DNA of 64,000 nucleotides. Source: Reticulascus tulasneorum. Taxonomy: Eukaryota; Ascomycota; Sordariomycetes; Glomerellales; Reticulascaceae. A program made the translations under genes and the position numbers. Shown piece after piece: positions 1-9,114 of the stretch. Numbering within the stretch: position 1 is the first letter of the stretch; each line of letters opens with the position of its first letter. The stretch covers positions 1,488,001 to 1,552,000 of the forward strand of contig LSAX01000007.1 in NCBI GenBank assembly GCA_001557505.1. Direction: 5' to 3'. The notes under the pieces are model-generated. The model ran no database searches and had not been told where the DNA came from. It worked only from the letters and a program-made list of their open reading frames with translations.

Positions 1-1406
1 TGCAGATCCTGGACAGCAGGGACAATCAAGCTCTCAATCTCCATGTCCGGCTCTCCAGTCAACGTGCTCGGATCCAGGGGCTTATCCTCCACCCAGCCAC
101 GATCCGCCGCGCCAACCAGATGCTCCAGCCCGCTGATCGTTTTCTTCCGCCGCTGGAGCGGGACCCGAATCCACCTGTCCTCCCTCCCCGGTGACACGAA
201 GACAACCTCCCACTTTCGCGTGAGCAAGAGATTTCCAATGACGAGGTGGTGCTGGTACCGGTCGAGCGAGTATTTTGCCTTGTGCACTAATATTTCCGGA
301 TCGGTTTCTAGCTTGAAGGAGACGATCATCCCTTCTGGCGCCCAGCCGTCCACAAGGTTCTTAAGAAACTTGGGTACGGGGTCGAGGTCGACGATGAGAC
401 GCTTGCTGCGTGGAACTTTGGGGCTGGAGTCGAAGTTATCGAAAGTTTCTTTCATGTCTTCCTTGTCTTCCGGGCCGGCGGTTTCCTTCGCCCGATTCGG
501 CCCCTGGAATGAGTCGGTCGCATCCGTAGATTGAATTTTGTGTTCTGCCATCCGCTCCAATGGGACGAAGAAATCGGAGACAGCTGCAGCAAGGTACAGC
601 AGTCCATCGGGACCAAGGGGCCGCATGAGCCTGGCAATGGCGCGCAATTCATGAAGGTAGTCCGTAATCGTTGTGAAAGGAAGCATGAGCAGCACATTGT
701 CCCGCTTCGCAGCATTGTACTTCCTCAAGACTCGGAGCATCTTCTCTTGATACTCCTCGTTTGCCACAATACTTCCATCAGGTCCTTCATGCAGGAAATC
801 GAGAAAGCAATCAGTGGCATGGCTATAATGCCTCGAATACGGCAGCAAGCTGCTCCAGTCAGGCGTTTGAACATTGAAAATCCTCTGCTGACGTACCTGA
901 ACTGCCTGTGTAGAAAAATCACCGCATATCCGTTCTCCAGGAACTTCTCAGCGCTGGTTGCGCCTCGTGTCCCGGCGCTAAAGTTGTCGATGAAGCGTCT
1001 AATCGGGTTGTTAGCTCACGGGCTCTACGGGAATCTCAAAATGAAGGCCAACCCACACAGTCTGCTTCTCTAATGGTACAGTGGTCCCGCCGGACGTGAC
1101 GAGCACGACTCGTCGCTTGGCCGCGGCATGCTGGTCGATGAAGGACCGGGCTTGCGCGATGTGCTGGTCCAAGAACTTCGGGGGTGGGTTAGAAGAGAAG
1201 TAGCTGTCCTCGGCAACTGTGTGGCTGGTCTCTGAGGACATGGTCGAATGAGAGGAGGTTGAGGAGAAGATGGACGAGACGGGGGATGGTGGCCGGGAGG
1301 TTGCAAGGTTGAAGGTAAGGCTTAGCGATGGAGAGTGAGCCTCGGTGAGACGAGGGGACTTGTGAGTCTGAGCCATTCTGTCAGTGGATGAACTTGAAAC
1401 TTCCAT
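1..1406 (-). CDS. cab2: Phosphopantothenate-cysteine ligase (PPCS), 3' end beyond window
   Basis: This enzyme joins cysteine to 4'-phosphopantothenate in coenzyme A synthesis. Exons are 1057-1406, 897-998 and 1-849, with introns 999-1056 (58 bp) and 850-896 (47 bp). Removing them gives a continuous reading frame. The protein carries the nucleotide-binding motif [13 protein letters not shown], then [43 protein letters not shown] and VSFKLETDP, all in the order expected for eukaryotic PPCS. The frame is open to base 1 (VPAVQDL), so only a short C-terminus should be missing. The start is uncertain: Met codons lie at 1406, 1376 and 1241. The first 55 residues are low-complexity Ser/Pro sequence, and the Met at 1241 (MSSETSH) directly precedes the conserved part, so it is the likelier start by family length. 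Family assignment is strong; the exact start is inferred. Confidence 0.93.
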
Positions 1407-1975
1407 TTTAGTTCTCTCTTGCTCTCATGAGATACAAGTTTAGAGCGCAAGACGGTTGTATATGGAAATATAAGACTGCCCGAGGAGCTGTGCGCGGATT
1501 GCCGGGGGGAGGTATCATACCTCGGTCCTCCGGTAGCCCTCGGCGTCGCACTAATAACTCATAGGTCCAGGATGAAACCAGGGCACTCGTCAGAATTGGT
1601 CAGACGTGGCTTACCTTAAGGTTTCTTTGCGCTCAATAATTCCCACACTTGCAACTGCTTTGATAATTTTCCCCAGCGGGTCTTCAAGAATGACTCTTCT
1701 CGTTTGCATCTGACGAGATTTGTTCCTTGTTGCCGAGAAGCGAGAATGCTCCACCGCCGAAAGGAGGACATGGAAGGCGCGGCCCGAAAGTGGTCCGTGC
1801 GGGTCCGCAACTCAATCCCTTGCTTTATCCGGCAAACGTACGATTTCAGCCCTTTGTTCATTATTGAAGTAGCGCTGAAAACCGACGTTTGTAGCGAAAC
1901 TGTACGAGGCAAACTACGCAAGAATGCGTGAGTTGACGAGACATGACCAAGAAAGTCTCATAATTGAACATTACT
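1407..1975. other. Intergenic, PPCS promoter / MFS 3' flank
   Basis: This stretch lies between the PPCS 5' end and the stop codon of the MFS gene; both genes are on the minus strand. It should hold the PPCS promoter and the MFS 3' UTR. Small open frames here show no family features and I see no structured RNA. Confidence 0.5.
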
Positions 1976-3417
1976 CTAGAAGATAGCCAAGACATTCCAT
2001 CCAACGCATGAACTCTTCGCGACAAGCAGAGCAGCCAGGGATCCGACATAGACAAGTCCTGTGAAGATGATCAATCCCCAATAACGTCCCCCAGTAGCAG
2101 AGACGATCTCGCCGCCGATTGGGATCCCGACGAGGCACGCTACCGAGACCACCATGTATGTGGTGGCATAGTACCTACCATAGTTTTGCGTCTTGCAGAG
2201 CCGTCCGATGCAGACGGGGCTGATGCTGATATTGTTCCCACTGGCGAATCCAAACAGGATGGAGAACATGACGATCCCAACCGTAGTCGGCCCAGCAGGC
2301 AACCAGACAGCAAAGCACGCGATGATAGACAGGACAATCGCCAGCATGTTGGAGTTGAAAGGCCCAAACCGATCCCCCCAGTACCCCGGCAGCGCCCTTC
2401 CAAACACACTGGCCGCGTTCAGAATTGGGAGAATCTGAAAGCTGAACTCGTCACTAAACCCCTCCGATAGCATGTAACTCGAGATGTACGTTAGCGGGAT
2501 AAACAGCGAGAACTCCATTAGGAATATGCCGACTGTCGTCCAAAGGAACGCCTTGTTGCGGAAGATGCGAAAGTCCGGCTGAGCGCTCGCATTCAGCGCA
2601 GGAGGTAGCCGTGCACGAATGAGCAAGTTGGCGGCGGTGCAGAGAACGAGGCAGATGAGGCCGACGCAGCGCATGGTCCAGGCCCATCCGACCTTCTCGA
2701 AAAGCGATTGCATCATGAGCGGGAAGACGACGCCGCCGAGGGAGCCGCCAGTGGAGGCGATACCGGTAGCGAAGCCGCGGCGCTCGTGGAAGAAGTGGCC
2801 CACCGCTGCGATGGAGGGGGTGAAGATGAGGGAAGCGCCGACACCATTGAGGAGGCCGAAGGTCAGGATGAAATGCCAGTATTCTACCTCGATCAGCAAA
2901 CGAACCGGCAGCCTGCATGCAAGTCTCTCTTACCGGTGCAAATGCTGAGCAGCATCACACTCACTACCAGACAAACACTCCCCGAGAGGATCAACCATCT
3001 CGGGCCATGCTTGTCAAAGATGGGCCCAATGTAGATCCCGCAGAAGAAGCAGAGGAAGGTATACAGCGAGAAGATCCAACCAATGGTGCCCTCGCTGCGG
3101 TCTGCCAACTGGTGCGTGGCTATGTAAGTCTGGAACGTCGCAAGGCTGTTCATCAGGCCCAGACACGAGAAAAGAGCCATCCACGAGCCCAGCACAACGA
3201 GCCAGGCTCGCAGACCGCCTTCTGGGTAGGCTTCATCCGCCGACGGCACGATTGAGGCAGACTGTGCTTCAGAAGAGAAGAACGGCAGGTCTTTCGCAGC
3301 CTCCTTGTGAGAAATGCCGCCATCGCAGGTGGTGCCTGTGGCAGGCTCTGCGGCTATGCTGGCGGTGGTGTCATCTCGTGCACGCTCACCGTGTATGGAC
3401 TCCTTTGTTTCTTCCAT
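1976..3417 (-). CDS. MFS transporter, monocarboxylate-transporter (MCT/Mch) type
   Basis: Exons are 2934-3417 and 1976-2883, with a 50-bp intron at 2884-2933 that ends in GTAG. The spliced protein is 463 residues, and the junction reads SICTEYWHFIL, a typical MCT-family sequence. The first ~75 residues are a polar cytoplasmic tail. The motif PEGGLRAWLVVLGSW opens transmembrane helix 1, as in fungal Mch/MCT proteins. Further family motifs are FGLLNGVGASLIFTPS, FHERRGFATGIASTGGSLGG and GYWGDRFG. About 12 helices are visible as hydrophobic blocks. Fungal members of this family move monocarboxylates, riboflavin or secondary metabolites, and the sequence does not fix the substrate. A Rid-family gene and a Zn2Cys6 gene lie upstream on the same strand, which may indicate a small co-regulated group. 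Confidence 0.9.
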
Positions 3418-4072
3418 AGTTTAAACACCAACTCAGTAGAACCCTACAACAAGGCATTTTCCCCTTCATATACAAGGTGTCGGGAATAAAGTTCCAACGC
3501 TTTAATAGCTCCCGGAATGGCCACTGCAGAATTTTTGCCATACAAAGCTTGCCTTCAGTACCCGCATCCGCTCTTTGTCCGCTACTCGGAGGCTTGAAAG
3601 TCGAGGGACGACGTCGGCCGCCTGTGGGTGGTCGAACTCATTATTATTAGTCTTCGATTCGACTAACCCCACAATTGACACACCGGCGGGCTCCACGTTT
3701 GCTCAATCTGGCCTTCGGCACTTTGGAGCCTGCCGGTTGTTCGTTCTAAGTACGATGCCGGCCTAGTGAGAACAGTCATTGGATAATAAGTGGCCAACTT
3801 GAACAAATGGAGCATTGCCAAGCAAACTTATCCAAACTGTCGGCTCGAACATATATACCTTTTCACCCGAGCTTAATTCCTTGACATGGCCGACATCAGA
3901 TGTTTTTACTTGACTTCACATCAAACAACAAGTAGATACAACGGGAGTGGAAGTGTGGGGGACACAGAAGGGGGCTCCCTTGGCCAGAGTTGCCCTTGAC
4001 CTGTTTGACCGTCTCATTGATTTAGGGTATCATCCTCCCAGATCTGCCCTCATTACCGCCCATGGACCTCGC
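3418..4072. other. Intergenic, MFS promoter / Rid gene 3' flank
   Basis: About 650 bp between the MFS start codon and the stop of the Rid-family gene. I found no supported gene. The stretch is comparatively A+T-rich near 3780-3950 and should contain the MFS promoter. Confidence 0.5.
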
Positions 4073-4510
4073 TCAGTTGATAACAACGGTAGCCTCAATC
4101 TCAGTTAACAGTTCGCTGAATGCCAAGCTCTCGACGCCAATCAATGTCGCAGGAGGCGGGGTCAGTCCATCCCACCACTTCAGCACAGCGTTTGTCCTCG
4201 CCTTCTGATCCTCCGCGCTGAGTTGGCTCAAGCGAGTCACGTAATGTCGAACAGAGACAATATCCTTCTTTGTCGCGCCTACGGATACAAGGCACTTGTC
4301 GACGTTGGCGAGTGCTTCCGCCACCTGTTCTGCCAGAGCCGGCGGTATCGATTTGGTTTCGTTGTTGAAGCCCACTTGCCCAGCGAATGAAATGAGCTTG
4401 CTGCCTGGTTTCAGCTGTGCGATGCTGACATGTGAATATTCAGCTGCAAGTGAGGGGTGCCCATCGGGATTGAAGATATGCACGGCAGAGGGGGATGCTG
4501 AGGATGCCAT
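4073..4510 (-). CDS. Rid/YjgF/YER057c/UK114-family protein
   Basis: This is a single-exon protein of 145 residues, the usual length for the family. A short N-terminal extension is followed by LISFAGQVGFNNET, then a central helix (ALAEQVAEALANVDKCLVSVGA), then VSVRHYVTRLS, and ends in ELLTEIEATVVI, the closing strand of the chorismate-mutase-like fold. RidA proteins hydrolyse reactive enamine/imine intermediates made by PLP enzymes, using a conserved arginine (Arg105 in the E. coli protein). In the corresponding segment this protein reads PPPATLIGVESLA, with Thr where PAR is expected, so the standard deaminase activity may be absent. It is probably one of the Rid subfamilies of unknown function. 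The gene lies between an MFS transporter and a Zn2Cys6 gene on the same strand. Confidence 0.88.
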   Translation of the reverse strand: MASSASPSAVHIFNPDGHPSLAAEYSHVSIAQLKPGSKLISFAGQVGFNNETKSIPPALAEQVAEALANVDKCLVSVGATKKDIVSVRHYVTRLSQLSAEDQKARTNAVLKWWDGLTPPPATLIGVESLAFSELLTEIEATVVIN

Positions 4511-5661
4511 GATGATGGTTGGCTTTTAGTATGATTTGGACTTTGTCCTTCAGTAGTGCACTTTACGTGGAAGATCTACAAATCTGACAGTCAAAGAATC
4601 CGAGCTTGGTGGGCTGGGATGTAAGCGCTGGTTGAGAAGAACAAGAGAAGCAGAATCCAGTTTTTGGCAGGATCAAGGTGAGCCTGCGAGTCTTATATAC
4701 CCTAGGGGTATTCAGCTCCAGCGCCAGGATCAGATGGTGCAACACCACCTACACTTCGAGCTACTGGTAGTCCAGCTGAAACTATTCATTGCTGCAGCGG
4801 CGAGTAATACAATAAAAATTCATCCTCGTCATTGGAGGTTCCAGCTCCGCCAAGATGCTTGGCTGGATCATCCATCCTATCATGGTCCTGCACTAGGAAA
4901 TAGGAATCCGTGTTCTCCGTAGATGGGTCGCCCAACCTATCGCACGGCTGTTCCTCGTCTCGAATTCGCAATGCCATGATTCTGGCATCAAGACAACCTC
5001 AGGACGGAGAGCCGTCAGTTGTCTGTGATTCCCCAAAACGAATCAATCTGGTCGTCCGTGACGGCTACTTATGAGGTCATAGCCAGTAAATCCTGGTGGT
5101 CCGAAGATTCCGATATGCAAGTGCGCAAATTCTCTCTAGTCTCCGCGGAGGGAGGAGTCATCAAGTTTGCGGCGCCAAATGATGGCTGTTGTCCAGCTTG
5201 CAAGGGGTGCCTTCTTAAAGCACTGCTCATTAAGATCATGGTGCTCATAGCCCAGCTTATCGCGGTTCTTTCGCTGGCACATAAGATGGCAGTCCAAACC
5301 CATGCCTTTTTGACTGGAGTCATACTAGGCAATGGCGCCGAACCTGAACTGACTGAGAAAATAAAACCAATAGCGGCAAATCCATTGAGATCTGATTCCG
5401 GCCCAAGCGTATTCGTTATGGCCTAACATGATCCATTAAATCACCAAGAGAGTATTAAAAAATGAAGAGCTGAAAAGTGCGTGTTTGTCGACATGTGCCA
5501 GCCACGGCTCCGATGTTTGGCGTATTGTGGTTGCTGATCTCTAATCGTAGCTTTGGCGTCGATTACCGGGGTTGCACTTGCAGTCGTCTTGTCCGGCTGG
5601 GAGCCACACGCGTCGATTTGCTGGCTCCGTCCGAATTTGAGTAACAGAATGCATAGCTGCC
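4511..5661. other. Intergenic, no supported gene
   Basis: About 1.15 kb upstream of the Rid gene. The longest open frames (5019-5426 on plus, 5069-5332 on minus) overlap on opposite strands, start without good context and match no family I recognise. Part of the stretch is the Rid-gene promoter. Confidence 0.45.
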
Positions 5662-6430
5662 CTAAGATGAGGACATGTCTTTCATCTCATAGTCGCTATT
5701 CGACTGGCCGGCCCTCGGGTTGAACACCAACGCTGCTTGCCGGTCTTTCAAAACCTTAAGGAAAATAGCCCTAGAGGGTGCATCAAGCTCTGCAATCTTT
5801 TTATTACTGTCGGCCGCGTTAGCCTGGGCTGGGTGTAAGCGGTTCCGCATGCAGAACATTGACGTATAGGCCGTCGGATACTTACAGGATGCGTATCACA
5901 GCCGCTACGTCATGCGGCAAGGACTGATCGTCCGCGTTGAAGAACTCGGCTGTGTCGGGCGATTCAATGGAATCTCGTACAAGCCCAGCCTCGGCAAACT
6001 CGAGCAGCAGGTCGCCGCTCTTAATCAGATTGATCAGGGTTTCGATATCAGTTTCGAGGTCCATGGCGCGCATCCGGTGTAGGATTGCCATCGACTCTTG
6101 CTCCGTCCGGGTGGTTAATAGTTCGAACAATTCCTGAAGAAGCTCGACTCGTCGTTGTAGATCATCGTGCTTCCGCTTCATCGCATTTGCCCGAGATTCA
6201 TCTGGATCACCGTCATACTCGCAGTTGGCCAATCCACTGGCTGCGCACAGGGCACACATCGGTCGTTGGCCATCACATTTGGACTTTCTCCTGCGACATG
6301 CCGTGCAAGCTATTTTGGTGGGTTGCCGCCTCCGGGTTGATGAAGATGAGGAAGACGACAGGTTTGTTGTAGTATTCTGCGCCTTGGCGGCACTATCTGG
6401 GCCTGGCAAAAGATCGCGAAAGGACTTCAT
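5662..6430 (-). CDS. Small Zn2Cys6 binuclear-cluster protein
   Basis: Exons are 5886-6430 and 5662-5806. The intron (5807-5885) has a GTAAGT donor and a CTAAC branch just before a CAG acceptor. The spliced product is 229 residues. A Ser-rich segment (residues 25-31) precedes the zinc cluster at residues 42-70, with Cys at 42, 45, 52, 59, 62 and 70 (ACTACRRRKSKCDGQRPMC). Next come a probable coiled coil (~83-105, KRKHDDLQRRVELLQELFELL) and a short acidic helical region. There is no room for the large fungal transcription-factor domain found in most family members. It should be a nuclear DNA-binding protein recognising CGG half-sites. The nearby transporter and Rid gene are plausible targets, but that is only positional inference. 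An alternative acceptor would give a stop soon after the exon junction. Confidence 0.8.
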
Positions 6431-7457
6431 CGTGAACTGCTGTAAACATGGAGGGAGAAGGGCTCGCGCTTGAGCCGAACGAGAAAAGACTCAACAGGAT
6501 CGCCTCGGTGAGGCGTCATCCGATGGCAAGAAAGCCCACCAATGCCCTCGTTATATGGGTGCGTCCGACCCTGGCGTGGGCTCCTTTCGCGCTTGTAGCG
6601 AGTTTAGGATCTTTGCAGCACATGAGGATCCATGCGTCTCAAGCATCAACTGAGCAATCTTGTTGTTGCCCCCGACGGGTTTGTGGCTTGACCGACTATC
6701 CTGCTGGTGAAGTTGGGTCCAGCTAGCTGGATGTTAAGGTTTTCGGTCACGTGGGTCTGTCGCCACCCCCTCCAAACCGTCTGCAACCCCCCCCCCCCCC
6801 CTCGCCACTCACCAGCTATACTTAGCTGCCTACCCTTAAGTTGCCGTACCTACAAGGAGCACCTACAGATACCCCTTCAATCCGTGCCAACTCAGGAGGC
6901 GGTGGGCATACCTGGCACGAGGGTTGCCCTGATCGCCGTGTCCTGTTGACGAGAGCGCATTTGACTCCCCGTTCACCCCTTCTGTGCCTATTACGGGACC
7001 AGACAAGGCTGGATTATGTATATATCGATTTGCCCAACAAGGGCCAAAAGCTTCGCCATGCCAACCAGGGGCCTCGCCCTCATGATTACGTAGCGCCAAT
7101 AGCACTGCTCAATTTCTCTCCTGCCCGCAGGGTCTAGGCTCCCCTTTTAGCGATGAAGTCAGGGCGACGTGGCGGGAAACTAGACGTGAATGGTCCAATC
7201 TACAAATCAAGCCAATGCATCGACTGTCGCATGGTTCTAGCCCTTGCCCTAGTCGAACAGAGGTGGCGCGCGATCCCAGCAGTCCTGCCAAGGTGATTTG
7301 CTTCACTCCCAGGCGATTCTGCTTTCTCTTTTGAGGTGGAGTAAACTTCCTGTATTATGTCCAGTCTATTCCGAATGCACAGTCAGCTTGTGCTTGCACA
7401 CTCTCAGACAAGGAGTGAGCGCCTCGAACACCGTCCCCGTACCATTTGCCCGACACT
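6431..7457. other. Intergenic with a C homopolymer
   Basis: About 1 kb between the Zn2Cys6 start and the bZIP stop. It contains a run of about 15 C near 6787-6801 and TATATA-like sequence near 7016-7024. Open frames here are short and unrecognised. It should hold the Zn2Cys6 promoter and the bZIP 3' UTR. Confidence 0.45.
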
Positions 7458-8372
7458 CTAATTGATCTTGCTGGCCGCCTTGGATATGTAGAGTTCGATC
7501 ATCTCGCATCTACAGTCGCCATGGCGTAGGATCTCATTCTTGAGGAACAGCACCTCTTCTTTCAACTCTGTGACGTATCCGTTTAGATACTGGTGCTTTG
7601 CGCTCGCAGATTTCTCAAGTTCGATGAGTTCCTTTTCCTGCTTCCTTGATTTATCGCGGCAGCGTTTAGCCGCAGCCCGGTTCTTGACCCGATGATTTGG
7701 CCCTTTGCCTTCCATTCCATTTTCATCATCTCCACTCTTGTCGCTGTCCGGATCAGAGCCGTGTTTTCGTTTTATCAGTTGTGCTTCATGGGGTATGTCC
7801 GGAACGATGATGTTCAGGCCTTCGGCTGGTGATATATCCTTTCGGGGGTGGTTGCGGCCCCGAGATTGTTTTGATACTGTAGTTTGTTGCGATGACTGTG
7901 TTTGTTGCCGTTTTGTTGAAGCGGATGGTCGCTGCAGGGCTGACCTCTCATAGCCACGGGTGGTCGTCTTAGATCTCCGACTTTGTAATAAGTTCGGGCA
8001 GACTGGCGACGAATGGTCCGAGAGAAGCGTTTCCGGCGAAGGATAGGCCATGGCTGTGGGAGAGGGAGCCATACTGTCGAATCCATTCTGTTGCGAGAAG
8101 TCTTGGCTGAATGCCGGGGGCCAGAAGGAAGGAGCACCATCGACATGATGGGGATAGTCTTGTCTCCATGTCTGGTCGTAGGATGGGTTAGGAGATATGC
8201 TCATAGAGGTTGGTGAGAGCAGTTGGTCGGCAGTGGGTTGGGCCCAAATGCAATCAAGCTGCTGGAAGCCTTCGGGTGGGAAGTAGCTGTCTGGATTGGC
8301 AAACGGATGAGCCGAGATGGTGTTGGCGTCCTCGAGCCCACGAAAGGCGAAGACATCAGAGGTCGACTCCAT
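7458..8372 (-). CDS. bZIP transcription factor
   Basis: This is a single-exon protein of 304 residues. The N-terminal two thirds are low-complexity and rich in Ser, Pro and Gln, consistent with activation regions. A basic region with the bZIP signature N-R-A-A-A-K-R-C-R lies near residues 230-240 (HRVKNRAAAKRCRDKSRKQ). It is followed by a leucine-zipper-like heptad region (ELIELEKSASAKHQYLNGYV, then ELKEEVLFLKNEILRHGDC). The C-terminal HGDC...IELYI ending is common in fungal ATF/CREB-type bZIPs. It should bind DNA as a dimer in the nucleus, probably in stress or nutrient responses, but the exact orthologue is not recognised. A 104-codon upstream frame ends 19 bases before this start codon. 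A divergent Zn2Cys6 regulator gene lies 2.6 kb upstream. Confidence 0.88.
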   Translation of the reverse strand: MESTSDVFAFRGLEDANTISAHPFANPDSYFPPEGFQQLDCIWAQPTADQLLSPTSMSISPNPSYDQTWRQDYPHHVDGAPSFWPPAFSQDFSQQNGFDSMAPSPTAMAYPSPETLLSDHSSPVCPNLLQSRRSKTTTRGYERSALQRPSASTKRQQTQSSQQTTVSKQSRGRNHPRKDISPAEGLNIIVPDIPHEAQLIKRKHGSDPDSDKSGDDENGMEGKGPNHRVKNRAAAKRCRDKSRKQEKELIELEKSASAKHQYLNGYVTELKEEVLFLKNEILRHGDCRCEMIELYISKAASKIN

Positions 8373-8391
8373 GGTGGAGCTGTAGGACCGG

Positions 8392-8706
8392 TCAATCTAC
8401 GAAAACGATGATCGGGTTCTCGTGGGGGCTCACTGTACTATTAAAGGGCTGGCTAGACTTGGGTAGCGTGCCTAGCGTCGGTGCTGATCTACTGCTCGGA
8501 CCAGGCGCAGGAATGAGAGTTTGCAGAATTGTTTGAGGTTTGTCAATCCATACAGGCTCCGGACCGTACAGCGTCTTTGGGGGGAGGGGGGGGGAATGCT
8601 GCTCGCTCGCGACGAGGAGATGAGAGATACGAGAACAAGAGGCCACAAAGCTTGAAATAGTGTCAATTGTTTTCGTGGCGGGGCTGCGGTAGATAGGGCC
8701 GTTCAA
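8392..8706 (-). other. Candidate uORF upstream of the bZIP gene
   Basis: An ATG-initiated frame of 104 codons lies on the bZIP strand and stops 19 bases before the bZIP start codon. It resembles no known protein. Long uORFs control translation of some fungal bZIP factors (GCN4/CpcA type), so it could be regulatory. It could also be chance, because the transcription start is unknown. Confidence 0.3.
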
Positions 8707-9010
8707 CGCTAACGGGATGATGCGAGAAGGCAGCGCTACGCTAGGTAGAACCTCAATGGGTAGTCCACAGGTAGGTAGGTAGGCCCCAGGTAGGTAAGGT
8801 AGTCACGAAACGTAGCCCGCCATTGGATCAGGGAAGGTTCGTCATTAACAGGATTGCTCCCCGCAGCATTCTGATGCGTTATCAGACGGCTCCGTACGTA
8901 CCAGCGAAGTGGAGGGGGGGCGAAAGGGATAGGCCGTAGAGTGTCATTCTGCAAGATGGGCTGGGTTATGAGGTGGCCGGAGCCATGGGCGAGAAATGAC
9001 TGGACTTACA

Positions 9011-9114
9011 CCTCCGGAGTCAGTTCCGCGAACTTGGCGAATCGTTCGCGCGCTGCTCGTTGGATTTAATCTAATTGATCGATTCGCCAAATTCCCCGGA
9101 GTCAGCTCCGAGAG
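9011..9114. repeat. Imperfect inverted repeat with two CGG-N8-CCG palindromes
   Basis: Two 14-bp palindromic sites, CGGAGTCAGTTCCG at 9015-9028 and CGGAGTCAGCTCCG at 9097-9110, flank an 11-bp perfect inverted pair, TTGGCGAATCG (9034-9044) and CGATTCGCCAA (9080-9090). All four elements are symmetric about base ~9062, giving a hairpin-capable element with ~33-bp arms and a 35-bp spacer. CGG/CCG half-sites are the usual targets of Zn2Cys6 proteins. It may be an operator pair or a remnant of a small inverted-repeat element. Confidence 0.6.

Noticed and set aside
5019..5426. 135-codon plus-strand frame with a short hydrophobic stretch
   Set aside because: An antisense frame covers the same bases, the start context is poor and no homology is apparent.
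8770..8803. TAGGTAGG tract as telomeric repeat
   Set aside because: The unit is not TTAGGG and similar short tracts are scattered within ordinary intergenic regions.
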